From assembly GCA_019264505.1 (NCBI GenBank), contig JAHUZY010000286.1, positions 1 through 7,556 of the forward strand: a stretch of 7,556 nucleotides of DNA. Direction: 5' to 3'. The notes beneath the pieces are model-generated. The model ran no database searches. It had not been told where the DNA came from and saw only the letters and a program-made list of their open reading frames with translations. Made by a program: the position numbers and the translations under genes. How positions within the stretch are numbered: the first letter of the stretch is position 1; every line of letters starts with the position of its first letter. The DNA is from Phenylobacterium sp. (lineage in GTDB: Bacteria > Pseudomonadota > Alphaproteobacteria > Caulobacterales > Caulobacteraceae). Below, one piece after another: positions 7,088-7,556 of this stretch.

Positions 7088-7208
7088 CTCAGGCAGCCTT
7101 CACGATCTGGTTCGGGTCAGGGAACGAAGACCGGCGAGCTCAAGGGGCGCGCCGGGCCACGGCATGGGCGGCGCGTTCGATCGGGCAGGCTGAACGCGCC
7201 CCGGGGCG
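7088..7208. other. Spacer between DUF3576 gene and leuS with two inverted repeats
   Basis: This 121-nt spacer contains the leuS ribosome site GAAGG (7097-7101). A 9-bp stem pairs GGCGCGTTC (7170-7178) with GAACGCGCC (7192-7200) around a 13-nt loop. A perfect 12-bp palindrome, CGCCCCGGGGCG, lies at 7197-7208 directly after the upstream stop codon. The two dyads share 7197-7200, so they are mutually exclusive as RNA folds. No T-tract follows on the minus strand. A TTGAGC at about 7143-7138 (minus strand) is a poor -35 candidate with no matching -10, so no promoter is called. Confidence 0.5.
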
Positions 7209-7556
7209 TCAGCCCCGGATGTTCGAAAGTCGAAGCTGGCGGGCCCGGGTCAGGATGGCGTTCTCCAGGTCGACCTCGGTCTGGGCCGAGGGCGGGGCGT
7301 CGGTCCACTGACCGTCGGCGCCGCGGACCTGCTTGAACAGGGCCACGTTCAGGCCATCGGCCCGCAGGCGGGAGTCCAGGATGTAGACCGTGGCCTTGAA
7401 GCGCTCATTGGGCGCCTCGGGTGTGGAATACCAGTCGGTGATGACGATGCCGCCATAGGGGTCGGCTGAGACCAGCGGCATGAAGGCCAGGGTGTCGAGG
7501 GTGGCGCGCCACAGATAACCGTTGACGGAGATGGCCGCGGTCTGGGCGGCCGCCGG
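7209..7556 (-). CDS. DUF3576 family protein, C-terminal part (partial)
   Basis: The reading frame ends at the TGA at 7211-7209 and stays open to the right edge, giving 115 residues. The N-terminus is off the window; an internal Met at 7481 is not the true start, because conserved sequence continues above it. The visible part reads VNGYLWRATLDTLAFMPL, then SADPYGGIVITDWY, an ERFKATVYILDSRLRADGLNVALF stretch, and a C-terminal helix, LENAILTRARQLRLSNIRG. This is the pattern of the DUF3576 family, which I know from alphaproteobacteria as a small, probably exported or lipid-anchored protein of unknown function. A signal peptide cannot be checked here. It lies immediately upstream of leuS-lptE-holA on the same strand, which fits with an envelope role next to lptE, but that is inference only. 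Confidence 0.85.
   Translation of the reverse strand, partial: PAAAQTAAISVNGYLWRATLDTLAFMPLVSADPYGGIVITDWYSTPEAPNERFKATVYILDSRLRADGLNVALFKQVRGADGQWTDAPPSAQTEVDLENAILTRARQLRLSNIRG

Noticed and set aside
7088..7208. T-box-like or leader-peptide attenuation ahead of leuS
   Set aside because: No T-box motif, no leucine-rich short frame and no terminator U-tract were seen. Only two overlapping inverted repeats are present, reported as such.
4790..7336. Two very long plus-strand open frames (about 415 and 428 codons) that together cover leuS on the opposite strand
   Set aside because: They are antisense shadows produced by high-GC codon use of leuS. They are low-complexity (Gly/Ala/His/Leu-rich), lack domain resemblance and cover conserved synthetase motifs.

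Overview
The window is high-GC alphaproteobacterial chromosome. It looks like Caulobacterales (Caulobacter or Phenylobacterium type); the genus cannot be fixed from sequence alone. The evidence is the close resemblance of the ParA and ParB proteins to the Caulobacter crescentus pair as I remember them, the gene order mnmG-rsmG-parA-parB, and a nearby leuS-lptE-holA cluster. Several overlapping gene ends and good Shine-Dalgarno sequences support the reading. In Caulobacter this par locus lies close to the replication origin, so the window is probably origin-proximal (inference).

Layout. Positions 1-2658 are a tightly packed plus-strand operon: the 3' end of mnmG (tRNA wobble modification), rsmG (16S rRNA m7G methylation), parA and parB (chromosome segregation). 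Successive genes overlap by 4 bp (ATGA), overlap by 17 bp, and are separated by 2 bp. Positions 2926-7556 are on the minus strand and are transcribed towards the par operon. In transcription order they are a DUF3576 family gene (partial, runs off the right edge), leuS (leucyl-tRNA synthetase), lptE (LPS-assembly lipoprotein) and holA (DNA polymerase III delta subunit). The leuS-lptE-holA order is also found in enterobacteria, and the spacers here are only about 12-13 nt.

The two operons converge on a 267-bp spacer (2659-2925) that holds no credible gene but is packed with inverted repeats. One is a 68-bp near-palindrome built from 9-bp phased CACNAAG units around a perfect 10-bp core. The others are a pair of 31-bp REP-like hairpin units in opposite orientation, whose two stem differences are compensatory base-pair swaps. 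A second, smaller hairpin cluster lies in the 121-bp gap between the DUF3576 gene and leuS.

The genes are core housekeeping functions: translation fidelity, chromosome partitioning, replication clamp loading and outer-membrane assembly. I see no defence, phage, transposon or CRISPR content. The part least explained by known genes is the repeat-rich convergent spacer. I did not find an undescribed multi-gene system.
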